Notes: generated by a model from the letters alone, not told the origin. Shown: positions 1 to 9,005, numbered from the stretch's first letter. The stretch is DNA of 64,000 bases from Microcella alkaliphila (GCF_002355395.1 NZ_AP017315.1:620001-684000); one strand, 5' to 3'. Numbers and translations: made by a program.

Positions 1-1
1 C

Positions 2-535
2 GGCAAGACAACATTGCTGTCGGCCTGGCTGTCGGGGGCTGAGCCGCGCGACCGCATCGTCGTGCTCGAAGACGTCGCGGAGGCGCGCATCCGACACCCC
101 CACGTCGTATCGCTGGAGACGCGCCAGCCGAATCTCGAGGGTGCGGGGGGAGTGGATCTCGCACGCCTCGTTCGCGAGGCGCTGCGGATGCGCCCCGACC
201 GGCTCGTCGTCGGCGAGTGTCGCGGGGCCGAGGTGCGCGAGTTCCTGGCGGCCCTGAACACCGGGCATCGAGGTGGTGCCGGAACCCTGCACGCCAACAG
301 CCTCGGTGATGTGGCTGCGCGGCTCGAGGCGGTCGGCATGCTCGCCGGGCTCGCGCCCGCAGCCCTCGCCCGCCAGGCCGTCAGCGGAATCGACCTGGTG
401 GCGCACCTGGCGCGCGATCCCGCCGGTGCACGCTCAATCGCCTTCGGACGGCCGTCGCTTGATGCTCGCGAGCGCTTGCGTATCGACCCGCTCGCCCCCG
501 AGGCGGTCGCCCCCGACGCCCCGGCGCCGCCGTGA
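2..535 (+). CDS. tadA: TadA/CpaF-family secretion ATPase, C-terminal part
   Basis: This is the C-terminal 177 residues of a Tad/Flp pilus secretion ATPase; the gene begins upstream of the window. The first codons read GKTTLLSAWL, the end of the Walker A loop. They are followed by the Asp-box region RIVVLEDVAEARI, a Walker B stretch RPDRLVVGECRG and a His-box HRGGAGTLHANS, the order seen in CpaF/TadA proteins. The enzyme would power assembly or secretion of small Flp-type pilins at the membrane. Its stop overlaps the next gene by 4 bases (GTGA), so the two are probably translationally coupled. Family assignment is secure; the exact substrate is inferred. Confidence 0.92.
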   Translation, partial: GKTTLLSAWLSGAEPRDRIVVLEDVAEARIRHPHVVSLETRQPNLEGAGGVDLARLVREALRMRPDRLVVGECRGAEVREFLAALNTGHRGGAGTLHANSLGDVAARLEAVGMLAGLAPAALARQAVSGIDLVAHLARDPAGARSIAFGRPSLDARERLRIDPLAPEAVAPDAPAPP

Positions 536-1437
536 CGGCGGCGGACGAGTCGCTTCCTCGCCTCATCCACCGGCTCGCGGTGCTGCTGAGCGCCGGCCTC
601 GCTCCGGCGTCGGCGTGGCGGCACCTCGCGGCGGCAGGACGGGAGCGCGCGCATCCCCTCGTCGCGGCGGTGGCCGAGCATCCCGCGCTCGTCCGTGACC
701 CCGCCGACGCGATGGCGGCTGCCTCGCCCGACCCGCCGGTCGAGTGGCGCGCGCTGACCGCGGCGTGGCGGATCGCCGCCACCGCGGGGGCGCCGCTCTC
801 GGCCGTGTTGCGCTCGATCGCCGACGCCCTGCGCGACCGGGCCGACGCGCGCCGCGAGATTGCCGTCGCCCTCGCTGCGCCACGGGCCACCGCGCGCCTG
901 GTCTTGTGGTTGCCCGCTGCGGGCGTACTGCTGGCACTCGTCATCGGGGTCGATGTCGTGGCCACAGTGCTGAACCCGATCGGCCTGATCAGCGTGATCG
1001 CGGGGCTCGGTCTCGTGCACGCGGGTCGGCGATGGACGAGCCGCCTGCTCGCGGCGGCCGAGCCGCCTGCCCCCACGGCGGGGCTCGGCTACGAGCTACT
1101 CGCCGTGGCGGCAGCGGGCGGGCGAGGTCCGGAGGCGGCGCTGCAGCTCGTGCTCGACCACCTCGCCGCGGTCGACTGTGCACCGTCGTCGACCGAGACA
1201 GCCGAGTTGACGGAGTTGGTCGCGCTGTCGCGGGGTTCGGGCGCACCGCTGGGGGAGCTCGCCCGCGCGGAGGCCCGCGAGGCCCGGGTGGCCGCGCGCG
1301 GTGCGGCCCGGCGCACGGCCGAACGCCTCGGCGTTCGCCTGATGCTGCCACTTGGTGCGTGCATCTTGCCGGCCTTCTTGCTCATCGGCGTCGTGCCAAT
1401 CCTGCTCGGCATCGTCTCCTCCACACTCGCCGGCTGA
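532..1437 (+). CDS. Tad locus type II secretion system F-domain protein (TadB/TadC-like)
   Basis: This 301-residue integral membrane protein is probably the platform partner of the TadA ATPase. Membrane segments lie around residues 123-165 (two spans rich in Leu, Val and Ile) and 268-299 at the C-terminus. The soluble regions between them are Ala/Arg-rich and resemble the repeated T2SSF domain. At this length it looks like the single actinobacterial protein that replaces separate TadB and TadC. The GTG start at 532 overlaps the tadA stop. It could be called TadB or TadC; family-level confidence is good, orthology less so. Confidence 0.82.
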   Translation: MTAADESLPRLIHRLAVLLSAGLAPASAWRHLAAAGRERAHPLVAAVAEHPALVRDPADAMAAASPDPPVEWRALTAAWRIAATAGAPLSAVLRSIADALRDRADARREIAVALAAPRATARLVLWLPAAGVLLALVIGVDVVATVLNPIGLISVIAGLGLVHAGRRWTSRLLAAAEPPAPTAGLGYELLAVAAAGGRGPEAALQLVLDHLAAVDCAPSSTETAELTELVALSRGSGAPLGELARAEAREARVAARGAARRTAERLGVRLMLPLGACILPAFLLIGVVPILLGIVSSTLAG

Positions 1438-1520
1438 CGTGCCAGCAACCGGATGGGCGGGCTCGCGTCTCGTCGGCATCGTCAGCAGTCGACACTGGTC
1501 GCGTTCGTGCTGCCGACCCG

Positions 1521-1745
1521 ATGAAAACGGAGACCCTCATGTCGACCCTCACCCGCCCCCACCGCCGACTCTCCCGTCTGCGCAGCCGACTCGCCAGCGA
1601 CCGCGGAGCCGCAACGGCCGAGTATGCCATCGCCACGATGGCGGCCGTCGCCTTCGCCGGGCTTCTCGTCGTCATCATGCAGAGCGACGAGGTGCGCGGC
1701 ATTCTCACCGACATGGTGCGTTCCGCGTTGACCTTCGGCGGGTGA
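1521..1745 (+). CDS. DUF4244 pilin-like peptide
   Basis: This 74-residue protein has a basic N-terminus, then DRGAATAEYAIATMAAVAFAG, a typical Flp-prepilin-like junction with a conserved Glu and one hydrophobic helix, and a short C-terminal tail. DUF4244 proteins occupy the pilin position in actinobacterial Tad loci, so this is probably the structural subunit or a minor pilin. An in-frame ATG at 1539 is an alternative start. The stop overlaps the GTG of the following TadE gene. Function is inferred from context and shape; no peptidase gene lies in the window. Confidence 0.85.
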   Translation: MKTETLMSTLTRPHRRLSRLRSRLASDRGAATAEYAIATMAAVAFAGLLVVIMQSDEVRGILTDMVRSALTFGG

Positions 1746-2092
1746 GCTGCCGCGGCGGGGCTGCACGCGACGATCGAGGCGCGGTGAGTGCCGAACTCAT
1801 CGCCGCGATTCCCGCGCTGCTCGTGGTGCTCGCCCTGTGCCTCGGCGGGCTCACCGCCGCGACCGCGCAGGCGCGCGCCCACGAGGCCGCGACGACGGCC
1901 GCGCGCCTGCTTGCTCGCGGCGCACCCGAGTCCGACGCGCACCGCCATGTCGGGCTGTCGCTCGCCGGAGCGCGGCTCGCCCTTATCCGAGCCGACGGGC
2001 TGCTCTGCGCCCGTGTCGAGCACACCCACCGCCTGCTCGGCCTGCCGCTGGCCGTCGAGGCCCGCTCGTGCGCGCTCGACAGCGGCTGGTGA
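1742..2092 (+). CDS. TadE-family pseudopilin
   Basis: This is a 116-residue protein beginning at a GTG that overlaps the preceding stop (GTGA). Residues 10-35 read DDRGAVSAELIAAIPALLVV and onward, the signature of TadE proteins: RG, then AVSAE with the conserved Glu, then a single membrane helix. The rest is a small extracytoplasmic domain containing Cys residues. It is probably a minor pseudopilin of the Tad apparatus. Larger upstream frames are not needed, because the overlap pattern fixes the start. Confidence 0.85.
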   Translation: MSCRGGAARDDRGAVSAELIAAIPALLVVLALCLGGLTAATAQARAHEAATTAARLLARGAPESDAHRHVGLSLAGARLALIRADGLLCARVEHTHRLLGLPLAVEARSCALDSGW

Positions 2093-2430
2093 CCGGCCGC
2101 GACCGCGGGGCCGCGACTCCGCTCGTCGTGGGCGCCATCGCCGCGAGCGTGCTGCTTGCGACGCTGCTGCTGGGCGTCGGGGCGGCGCTCGCCGACGCGT
2201 CACGACTCGCGCACACCGCCGACGGGGCCGCGCTGGCCGCCGCCGACACGCTCCTCGGCTGGCTGCCGGGCGAGCCGTGCATTGCGGCCGAGCGTGTCGC
2301 CGCGGCCCACGGCGCGCAGGTGTCGGCGTGCGATGTCGAGGAGGTGAGTGTCCTCGTGACGGTGCGCCGCAGCATCCTGTCGATGCCCGTTGAGCGATCG
2401 GCGAGAGCCGGGGCAGCCGACCGGCGCTGA
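2089..2430 (+). CDS. TadE-like protein, helicase/secretion-neighbourhood type
   Basis: This is a 113-residue protein starting at a GTG that overlaps the previous stop. It opens VTGRDRGAATPLVVGAIAAS, the RG-A-T/S-P-L pattern of the actinobacterial TadE/TadG-like family found beside Tad genes, followed by one membrane helix and the motif ADASRLAHTADGAALAAAD. Two Cys (near GEPC and SACDVE) may form a disulphide outside the cell. It is the last gene of the overlapping Tad run; 153 bases separate it from topA. Confidence 0.83.
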   Translation: MTGRDRGAATPLVVGAIAASVLLATLLLGVGAALADASRLAHTADGAALAAADTLLGWLPGEPCIAAERVAAAHGAQVSACDVEEVSVLVTVRRSILSMPVERSARAGAADRR

Positions 2431-2583
2431 TGGCCTTTGTCGGCCGGGTGTGTATGGTGACGGTGACCGGGGCCATCCGCCACCGGTCAGCGCGACGAGG
2501 TACTGCTGCCTCGACTGCGGCCTACCCCGGCCGCCCGCCGCAGCCCCTGTCGCTCGCACTAGCCGCACATATAAAGGAGCACC

Positions 2584-5394
2584 GTGCCCGGTACGAAGAA
2601 GCTTGTCATCGTCGAGTCGCCCGCCAAGGCGAAGACGATCGGCCGCTACCTCGGCGACGACTACGAGGTGCAGGCCTCCGTCGGGCACGTGCGCGACCTG
2701 ATGGAGCCGAAGAACCTGCCCGCCGAACTGAAGAAAGGCCCGCTCGGCAAGTTCGCCATCGACGTCGACAACGGCTTCGAGCCGCACTACGTCGTCTCCG
2801 ACTCGAAGAAGCGCACCGTCGCCGACCTCAAGAAGGCGCTGAAGGGTGCTGACGAGCTCTGGCTCGCCACTGATGAAGACCGCGAAGGGGAGGCGATCGC
2901 GTGGCACCTGCTGGAGGTGCTGAAGCCGAAGGTTCCCGTGAAGCGCATGGTGTTCCACGAGATCACCAAGGAAGCGATTCAGAAGGCCGTTGACGCGACC
3001 CGAGACCTCGACACCGCCCTTGTCGACGCGCAGGAGACACGTCGCATCCTCGACCGCCTCTACGGCTACGAGGTCAGCCCGGTTTTGTGGCGGCGCATCG
3101 GTCCCGGTCTGAGCGCCGGCCGCGTGCAGTCGGCCGCGACTCGTCTCATCGTCGACCGGGAGCGGGAGCGCATCGCCTTCGTCTCGGCCAGCTACTGGGA
3201 CCTCGACACGACCCTCACTCCGGCCGCCGAGAACGCACCGTTCGCGGCTCGGCTGTCGCGACTTGGCGGCAGCAAGGTCGCCTCCGGTCGCGACTTCGAT
3301 GACCGCGGCCAGCTGAAGGCGAAGGACGCGGTGGCGCTGGACGAGGCCACCGTGACGAACCTCGCCGAGGCGCTGCGCGCATCCGACCTGCAGCTCACCG
3401 TCACGAGCGTCGAGTCGAAGCCGTACACGCGGCGCCCCGCCGCGCCGTTCACCACCTCGACGCTGCAGCAGGAAGCCGGCCGCAAGCTGCGCTTCACCGC
3501 ACGCCAGACGATGTCGGTCGCGCAGTCGCTGTACGAGAACGGCTACATCACCTACATGCGCACCGACTCGGTCACGCTGTCGCAGCAGGCCGTCGACGCG
3601 GCCCGCAGCCAGGCCCGCGACCTGTACGGCGCAGACTTCGTGCCCGACAAACCACGCCTCTACAGCGGCAAGAGCAAGAACGCGCAGGAGGCGCACGAGG
3701 CCATTCGCCCCGCGGGTGACGTCTTCCGCACCCCCAGCCAGCTCGAGGGCACGCTGCGCGGCAACGACTGGAAGCTCTACGACCTCATCTGGAAGCGCAC
3801 CGTCGCCAGCCAAATGGCGGATGCACGCGGCCAGACGGCCTCCATCGCGATGGCCACGGGCCCCCTCACGAGCGCGGACGCGCGCGTCTCGGGGCAGGTC
3901 GCCGAGTTCGCGGCGAGCGGCACCGTCATCACCTTCCGCGGTTTCCTTGCCGCGTACGAGGAGGGCCGCGACGAGGAGCGCAACGCCGACCCCGCTGAGG
4001 CGAAGGAGGCGACGCTGCCGCCGTTGACCGAGGGCCAGGCGCTTGGTGTCATCGACGTCGAGCCAAAGGGTCACGAGACGAGCCCGCCGCCGCGCTACAC
4101 CGAGGCGAGCCTCGTCAAGGCGTTGGAAGAGCGCGGCATCGGCCGACCCTCGACCTACGCGTCGATCATCTCGACCATCATCGACCGCGGCTACGTCGCC
4201 CCGCGCGGCTCGGCGCTCGTGCCCGGCTGGGTCGCGTTCAGCGTCGTCAAGCTGCTCGAGCAGCACTTCGGCGACCTCGTCGAGTACGACTTCACCGCCG
4301 AGATGGAGGCCGACCTCGACCGCATCGCCCGCGGCGAGGCCGACCGCACCGACTGGTTGACGGCCTTCTACTTCGGCGACGACCGGCAGCCGGGCCTGCG
4401 CCCCGTCGTCGACAACATCGGCGACATCGACGCCCGTGCCATCAACTCGATTCCGATCGCCGAGGCGATCACGCTGCGCGTCGGCAAGTACGGCCCCTTC
4501 CTCGAGGTTGACGAGGGCGGAGACACCCCGCGCCGGGTCAACATTCCGCAAGACATGGCTCCTGACGAGCTCACCCCGACCCGAGCGCAAGAACTCGTCG
4601 ACGCTCCCGTCGTCGGCGACCGCGAGCTCGGCATCAACCCCGCCACGGGCAAGATGGTCGTCGCGAAGGACGGCCGCTTCGGGCCGTACGTGACCGAGGT
4701 GGATCCCGCCCCCGAGCCACAGGCCGACGCCGCTACCGGCGAAGTCGTTGATGAGGCACCCGCGAAGGCGCCCGCCCGCGGAAAGAAGGCGGCCGCCGAG
4801 AAGCCGCGCACGGCATCCCTGTTCAAGGACATGTCGCCGGACACGATCGATCTCGACACGGCGATTCGCCTGCTCGACCTGCCGCGCACGGTCGGTGACG
4901 ACCCCGAGAGCGGTGACACGATCACGGCGCAAAACGGGCGGTACGGCCCGTACCTGAAGAAGGGCGCCGACACGCGATCGCTCGACAGTGAGGCGCAGAT
5001 CTTCGAGATCGATCTGGCCGGCGCGCTCGAAAAGTTCGCCCAGCCGAAGTACGGTGCCCGCAAGGCCTCCAGCGCGCTGAAGGAATTCGACGCCGACCCC
5101 GTGAGCGGCAAGCCGATCAAGCTGAAAGACGGCCGCTTCGGCCCCTATGTCACCGACGGCGAGACGAACGCGACCGTGCCGCGCGGCGAAGACCCGATGG
5201 AAATCGACTTCGAGCGCGCCGTGCAACTCATCGCGGACAAGCGTGCGAAGGGGCCGGCCAAGAAGCCGGCCGCGAAGCGCGGGACGGCCGCCAAGAAGCC
5301 GGCGGCGAAGAAGACCCCCGCCAGGAAGCCGGCTACCAAGAAGCCCGCGGCGACAAAGACCGCCGCGAAGAAGACCCCGCCGGCCGCCGAATGA
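2584..5394 (+). CDS. topA: DNA topoisomerase I
   Basis: This 936-residue type IA topoisomerase relaxes negative supercoils by single-strand passage. The Toprim domain starts at KLVIVESPAKAKTIGRYLG and carries the acidic motif ATDEDREGEAIAWHL; the catalytic tyrosine is Tyr324 in ITYMRTDSV. The C-terminal half lacks Cys4 zinc fingers. It has instead several GRFGPYVT/GRYGPYL repeats and a Lys/Ala/Pro tail of about 50 residues, as in other actinobacterial TopA proteins. The GTG start at 2584 follows an AAAGGAG ribosome site at 2573-2579. The stop overlaps tmk by 4 bases (ATGA), so topA and tmk are co-translated. Confidence 0.98.
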   Translation: MPGTKKLVIVESPAKAKTIGRYLGDDYEVQASVGHVRDLMEPKNLPAELKKGPLGKFAIDVDNGFEPHYVVSDSKKRTVADLKKALKGADELWLATDEDREGEAIAWHLLEVLKPKVPVKRMVFHEITKEAIQKAVDATRDLDTALVDAQETRRILDRLYGYEVSPVLWRRIGPGLSAGRVQSAATRLIVDRERERIAFVSASYWDLDTTLTPAAENAPFAARLSRLGGSKVASGRDFDDRGQLKAKDAVALDEATVTNLAEALRASDLQLTVTSVESKPYTRRPAAPFTTSTLQQEAGRKLRFTARQTMSVAQSLYENGYITYMRTDSVTLSQQAVDAARSQARDLYGADFVPDKPRLYSGKSKNAQEAHEAIRPAGDVFRTPSQLEGTLRGNDWKLYDLIWKRTVASQMADARGQTASIAMATGPLTSADARVSGQVAEFAASGTVITFRGFLAAYEEGRDEERNADPAEAKEATLPPLTEGQALGVIDVEPKGHETSPPPRYTEASLVKALEERGIGRPSTYASIISTIIDRGYVAPRGSALVPGWVAFSVVKLLEQHFGDLVEYDFTAEMEADLDRIARGEADRTDWLTAFYFGDDRQPGLRPVVDNIGDIDARAINSIPIAEAITLRVGKYGPFLEVDEGGDTPRRVNIPQDMAPDELTPTRAQELVDAPVVGDRELGINPATGKMVVAKDGRFGPYVTEVDPAPEPQADAATGEVVDEAPAKAPARGKKAAAEKPRTASLFKDMSPDTIDLDTAIRLLDLPRTVGDDPESGDTITAQNGRYGPYLKKGADTRSLDSEAQIFEIDLAGALEKFAQPKYGARKASSALKEFDADPVSGKPIKLKDGRFGPYVTDGETNATVPRGEDPMEIDFERAVQLIADKRAKGPAKKPAAKRGTAAKKPAAKKTPARKPATKKPAATKTAAKKTPPAAE

Positions 5395-6017
5395 GCGCCC
5401 GGGGTCTCTTCCTGACGTTCGAGGGCGGAGACGGCTCGGGCAAGACCACCCAGTCGGCGCTGCTGACCGAGTGGCTGACCCAGCACGAGCGCACGGTGCT
5501 GCACGCGCGCGAACCCGGGGGAACCGAGCTGGGGGTCGAGGTGCGCGAGATCGTCATGCACCGTCGCGGCTTCGTCGCGCCCCGGGCCGAAGCGCTGCTG
5601 TACGCGGCCGACCGGGCCCAGAACGTCGCCACCGTCGTGCGCCCGGCGCTCGAGCGCGGCGACATCGTCATCCAAGACCGCTACCTCGACTCGTCCGTCG
5701 CTTACCAGGGTGCTGGCCGCGTCTTGTCGATGGCCGAAGTGCGTGAGCTTTCGCTCTGGGCGACGGAGGGCCTGCTGCCCGACCTCACGGTGCTGCTCGA
5801 CCTCGACCCCGCGGTCGGCCGCACCCGACTCGACGCGAGCCGCACCCGCTACGACCGGCTCGAGGCTGAGCAGCTCGACTTCCACACTCGGGTGCGCGAC
5901 GCCTACCTCGAGCTCGCCGCTGCTGAGCCCGAGCGCTTCCTCGTGCTGGATGCGACCCGCCCCGTCGATGAGCTGCAGCAGAGCATCCGGAATCGCGTGT
6001 CGGACCTCCTCGATTAG
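5391..6017 (+). CDS. tmk: Thymidylate kinase
   Basis: This 208-residue dTMP kinase makes dTDP for DNA synthesis. The P-loop is FEGGDGSGKTTQ near the N-terminus, the DR motif is QDRYLDSSVAYQGAG, and the LID region carries RTRLDASRTRYDRLE. Length is normal for the family. The ATG overlaps the topA stop, and holB follows 9 bases later, a tmk-holB order common in bacteria. It acts in the cytoplasm in nucleotide metabolism. Confidence 0.97.
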   Translation: MSARGLFLTFEGGDGSGKTTQSALLTEWLTQHERTVLHAREPGGTELGVEVREIVMHRRGFVAPRAEALLYAADRAQNVATVVRPALERGDIVIQDRYLDSSVAYQGAGRVLSMAEVRELSLWATEGLLPDLTVLLDLDPAVGRTRLDASRTRYDRLEAEQLDFHTRVRDAYLELAAAEPERFLVLDATRPVDELQQSIRNRVSDLLD

Positions 6018-6026
6018 GGTGACCGC

Positions 6027-7178
6027 ATGACCGCCTGGGACGACCTGACCGGCCAGGACGCCGCCATCGCCGCGCTGCGTAGCGCGGCCGCCGAGGGCTC
6101 CGAGTCGATGACACACTCGTGGTTGGTCACCGGCCCGCCGGGCTCTGGTCGGTCGAACCTTGCCTACGCGTTCGCCGCCGAGCTGCTCGGGGGCGCCACC
6201 GATCCGCGGGTCGCCGCGCAGGTCGACGCGCGCAGCCACCCCGACCTGGCCGTGCTCGCGACCGACCGCGTCATCATCTCGATCGACGAGGTGCGGCACC
6301 TCGTCGCCCAGAGTCAGTTCTCGCCGTCGGTGGCCCCATACCGCGTCATCGTGATCGAAGACGCCGACCGCATGACGGAGCGCACCTCGAACGTGCTGCT
6401 GAAGGCGCTCGAGGAGCCGCCGCCGCGCACCGTGTGGATCCTGTGCGCGCCCAACGCAGCCGACCTGATCCCGACCATTCGCTCGCGCGTGCGCACCGTC
6501 CGGCTGCGCGTGCCGACCGTCGCCGAAGTCGCCGCCCTGCTCGAACGTCGCGACGGCATCCCCGCCGACCTCGCCTCGCGGGCCGCCCGCGAGGCGCAAA
6601 GCCACATCGGCATGGCCCACCGGCTTGCCACCGATCAGGATGCTCGTGAGCGCCGGGCGCGCAGCCTCGACATCGCGCTCGGCGTCGGCTCCGTCTCCGG
6701 CGCCGTCCTCGCCGCCGAGCAGCTCGTGGCCGTCGCGACCGACGACGCCAAGGCGCTCACGATCGAGCGTGATCAGGTCGAGCGCGAGGCCGCACTGAAG
6801 TCGCTCGGCATCGAGCCGGGCGGAACGGTTCCCCCAGCCCTGCGGTCGCAGTTGAAGGCCCTCGAAGAAGACCAAAAGCGCCGGGCCACGCGCTCCGTGC
6901 GCGACGGCATCGACCGTGTGCTCGTTGACCTCACGTCGCTGTACCGCGACATTTTGACCGTGCAGCTCGGGGCCGGGGTCGACCTGGTGAACGAGGCGAT
7001 CCGCGACCGCATTGTGGAGGCAGCACGAGCATCCACCCCCGAGCGGATGCTCGCGGCGCTCGACGCCATCGCCCTCGCCCGACGCCGCATCGAGGGCAAC
7101 ATGCCGCCCGCGATGGCACTCGAGGCCATGCTGATCTCGGCGAGCGGCAGGGTGCCGGCGCTAGGCTCGCCCGCGTGA
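6027..7178 (+). CDS. holB: DNA polymerase III delta-prime subunit
   Basis: This 383-residue AAA+ clamp-loader subunit has the loop GPPGSGRSNLAYAF (Arg in place of the Walker Lys, usual for delta-prime), the motif VIVIEDADRMTERTSNVLLKALEEPPP (sensor/SRC region) and IRSRVRTVRL. The Cys4 zinc module usually present after the first helix is absent: the stretch AAELLGGATDPRVAAQVDARS contains no Cys. A TAGGGT box ends 6 bases before the ATG, so a leaderless transcript may supplement read-through from tmk. The stop overlaps the next gene by 4 bases. Confidence 0.95.
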   Translation: MTAWDDLTGQDAAIAALRSAAAEGSESMTHSWLVTGPPGSGRSNLAYAFAAELLGGATDPRVAAQVDARSHPDLAVLATDRVIISIDEVRHLVAQSQFSPSVAPYRVIVIEDADRMTERTSNVLLKALEEPPPRTVWILCAPNAADLIPTIRSRVRTVRLRVPTVAEVAALLERRDGIPADLASRAAREAQSHIGMAHRLATDQDARERRARSLDIALGVGSVSGAVLAAEQLVAVATDDAKALTIERDQVEREAALKSLGIEPGGTVPPALRSQLKALEEDQKRRATRSVRDGIDRVLVDLTSLYRDILTVQLGAGVDLVNEAIRDRIVEAARASTPERMLAALDAIALARRRIEGNMPPAMALEAMLISASGRVPALGSPA

Positions 7179-8716
7179 CGCGTCGCCGACTCTCCCTCGT
7201 TTCCGCCCTCGTGGCGTCGGTTCTGCTGCTGGGTGGCTGCACCCCCGGGCTGCTGTCGGACTTGCTTGGGCAGGGCGAGCAGTCGACGCCCACCGGCGAA
7301 GAGGTCGAGGCGGCGCTCGCCGAATACTACGAGCAGCGTGTCACGTGGAGCGACTGCGGCGGAGGGGCCCAGTGCGCGACCGCGATCGCTCCGCTCGACT
7401 GGAACAACCCCGGCGAGGGCGACGACGTCGAGCTCGCGCTCGTGCGACACCGCGCGACCGGTGACCGCATCGGCTCGCTCTTCGTGAACCCCGGAGGGCC
7501 CGGGGCCTCCGGCTTCGACTTCATCCGCGACAGCGTCGATTTCGCTGTGGGGGAGGCCCTGCGCGAGGGGTACGACATCGTCGGGTGGGATCCGCGCGGT
7601 GTCGGCCGCTCGAGCGCCGTGAGCTGTTTCGACGACCCCGCAGACATGGACGCCTTCCTGTTCGGCATCCCCGAGAACGAGGTCGGCACGGACGCGTGGA
7701 TCGCCGAGGTGACCGCCTCGTCGCAGAACTTCGCGGCCGCCTGCGCTGAGAACACCGGTCCGCTCCTCGGCTTCGTCGACACCGACTCGACCGTGCAGGA
7801 CCTCGACCTGCTGCGCGCCGTTCTCGGCGACCAGCAGTTGCACTACCTCGGCTACTCGTACGGCACCGAGATCGGCGCCCGCTACGCCGACCGCTACCCC
7901 GATCGTGTCGGCCGCCTCGTGCTCGACGGTGCGATCGACCCGCGCCTCGGCGTGCTCGATGTCGTGATCGCCCAGCAGGCCGGCTTCGAGCAGGCACTGC
8001 GCGCGTACCTCGCCGAGTGCCCCGCGCTCGGTGGATGCCCGTTCCCGGCCGACGTGGACGCTGCGGCCGCGCAGATTCGCGAGCTCGTCGATCGGCTCGA
8101 CGAGGCGCCCCTGCCGGCCGCCGATGGTCGTTTCTTCGACGGCTCGGTCATGAGCACCGCGGTCGCGACAGCGCTCTACGACCAGGGCACCTGGACGTTC
8201 CTGACCCAGATGTTCAGCGAGCTGCGCGCCGGCGACCCGTCAACCGGGTTCTTCCTCGCCGACTTCTACTACGGGCGTGAGAACGGTGAGTACATCGACA
8301 ACTCCTTCGAGGCGTTCGTCGCCATCAACTGCCTCGACTACCCCGTCGAGACCGACCCGGCGGTCATTGAGGCGCACAACGCGCGCCTGATGGAGGTCGC
8401 GCCGACCACCGCATCCCCGTCTCCCGTTGGCGACGTGCTGTGCGCCAACTGGCCGCACCAGTTCACTGGCGAACTCGGCCCGGTGACCGCCGAGGGAGCC
8501 GCGCCGATCCTTGTCGTCGGCACGACCGGCGACCCCGCCACGCCCTACGAGTGGGCGGTCGCACTCGCTGACCAGCTGTCGAGCGGCGTGCTCGTCACCT
8601 ACGTCGGAGAGGGCCACATCGCCTACGACGAAGGCGACCCCTGCATCGATGACGTCATCGAGACATACCTGCTCACCGGTGCGGTTCCCGACACCGACCC
8701 GCAGTGCAACGCCTGA
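7175..8716 (+). CDS. Secreted alpha/beta-hydrolase lipoprotein, tripeptidyl-aminopeptidase type
   Basis: This 513-residue lipoprotein has a signal ending at the lipobox LLLGGC. The oxyanion motif VNPGGPGASG comes first, then the nucleophile elbow LGYSYGTEIG, and a C-terminal TAP-like domain with VVGTTGDPATPYEWA and the catalytic His in GEGHIAYDEG. This is the layout of Streptomyces tripeptidyl aminopeptidases and related peptidases and esterases of clan SC. It is anchored outside the membrane and probably releases short peptides. A TAGGCT box at 7162-7167 lies 7 bases before the GTG, which also overlaps the holB stop. Exact substrate is unknown. Confidence 0.88.
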   Translation: MTRRRLSLVSALVASVLLLGGCTPGLLSDLLGQGEQSTPTGEEVEAALAEYYEQRVTWSDCGGGAQCATAIAPLDWNNPGEGDDVELALVRHRATGDRIGSLFVNPGGPGASGFDFIRDSVDFAVGEALREGYDIVGWDPRGVGRSSAVSCFDDPADMDAFLFGIPENEVGTDAWIAEVTASSQNFAAACAENTGPLLGFVDTDSTVQDLDLLRAVLGDQQLHYLGYSYGTEIGARYADRYPDRVGRLVLDGAIDPRLGVLDVVIAQQAGFEQALRAYLAECPALGGCPFPADVDAAAAQIRELVDRLDEAPLPAADGRFFDGSVMSTAVATALYDQGTWTFLTQMFSELRAGDPSTGFFLADFYYGRENGEYIDNSFEAFVAINCLDYPVETDPAVIEAHNARLMEVAPTTASPSPVGDVLCANWPHQFTGELGPVTAEGAAPILVVGTTGDPATPYEWAVALADQLSSGVLVTYVGEGHIAYDEGDPCIDDVIETYLLTGAVPDTDPQCNA

Positions 8717-8788
8717 GCGTCCAGCGCGTCGTCGTGCGCCGTCGGTTTGGGCTAGACTTCTGCACCGTGCCGGGCTCGCCCGTCGCAC

Positions 8789-8861
8789 GCCGCCTTAGCT
8801 CAGTCGGCAGAGCGATTCACTCGTAATGAATAGGTCGTGGGTTCGATTCCCACAGGCGGCC
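8789..8861 (+). tRNA. tRNA-Thr (anticodon CGT)
   Basis: A full cloverleaf can be drawn. Acceptor GCCGCCT (8789-8795) pairs with AGGCGGC (8854-8860). The D-arm GCTC/GAGC, anticodon stem ATTCA/TGAAT with loop CTCGTAA, and T-arm GTGGG/CCCAC with TTCGATT are all present. Anticodon CGT reads the Thr codon ACG. No CCA is encoded. The 3' end is duplicated downstream at 8920-8943. Confidence 0.95.
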
Positions 8862-8919
8862 CGCAATCCAGTAGTTCCCGCTTGGGGCATTCCCGGTGCG
8901 CCGACGCCGTCGCGTCGCG

Positions 8920-8943
8920 GGGTTCGATTCCCACAGGCGGCCC
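8920..8943 (+). repeat. Direct repeat of the tRNA-Thr 3' end
   Basis: These 24 bases are identical to 8839-8862, covering the T-loop, the T-stem 3' strand and the acceptor 3' strand of tRNA-Thr plus two more C residues. The copies are 81 bases apart. The sequence between has no 5' tRNA half, so it is not a second tRNA. This is the footprint expected of an attachment site left by an element that used the tRNA 3' end, or of a partial tandem duplication. Confidence 0.85.
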
Positions 8944-9005
8944 CACTTCCTTCTCACCGTGTCACTGTTGCACCGTGCACGCATCGCGTCGCAGGGAGGA
9001 ACCCA

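Noticed and set aside
2200..5226. Open frame of about 1000 codons antisense to topA
   Set aside because: It mirrors the GC-rich codon pattern of topA, has no ribosome site and no domain-like composition; a shadow frame.
8863..8943. Second tRNA downstream of tRNA-Thr
   Set aside because: Only the T-arm and 3' acceptor strand are present; no D-arm, anticodon arm or 5' acceptor strand can be found.
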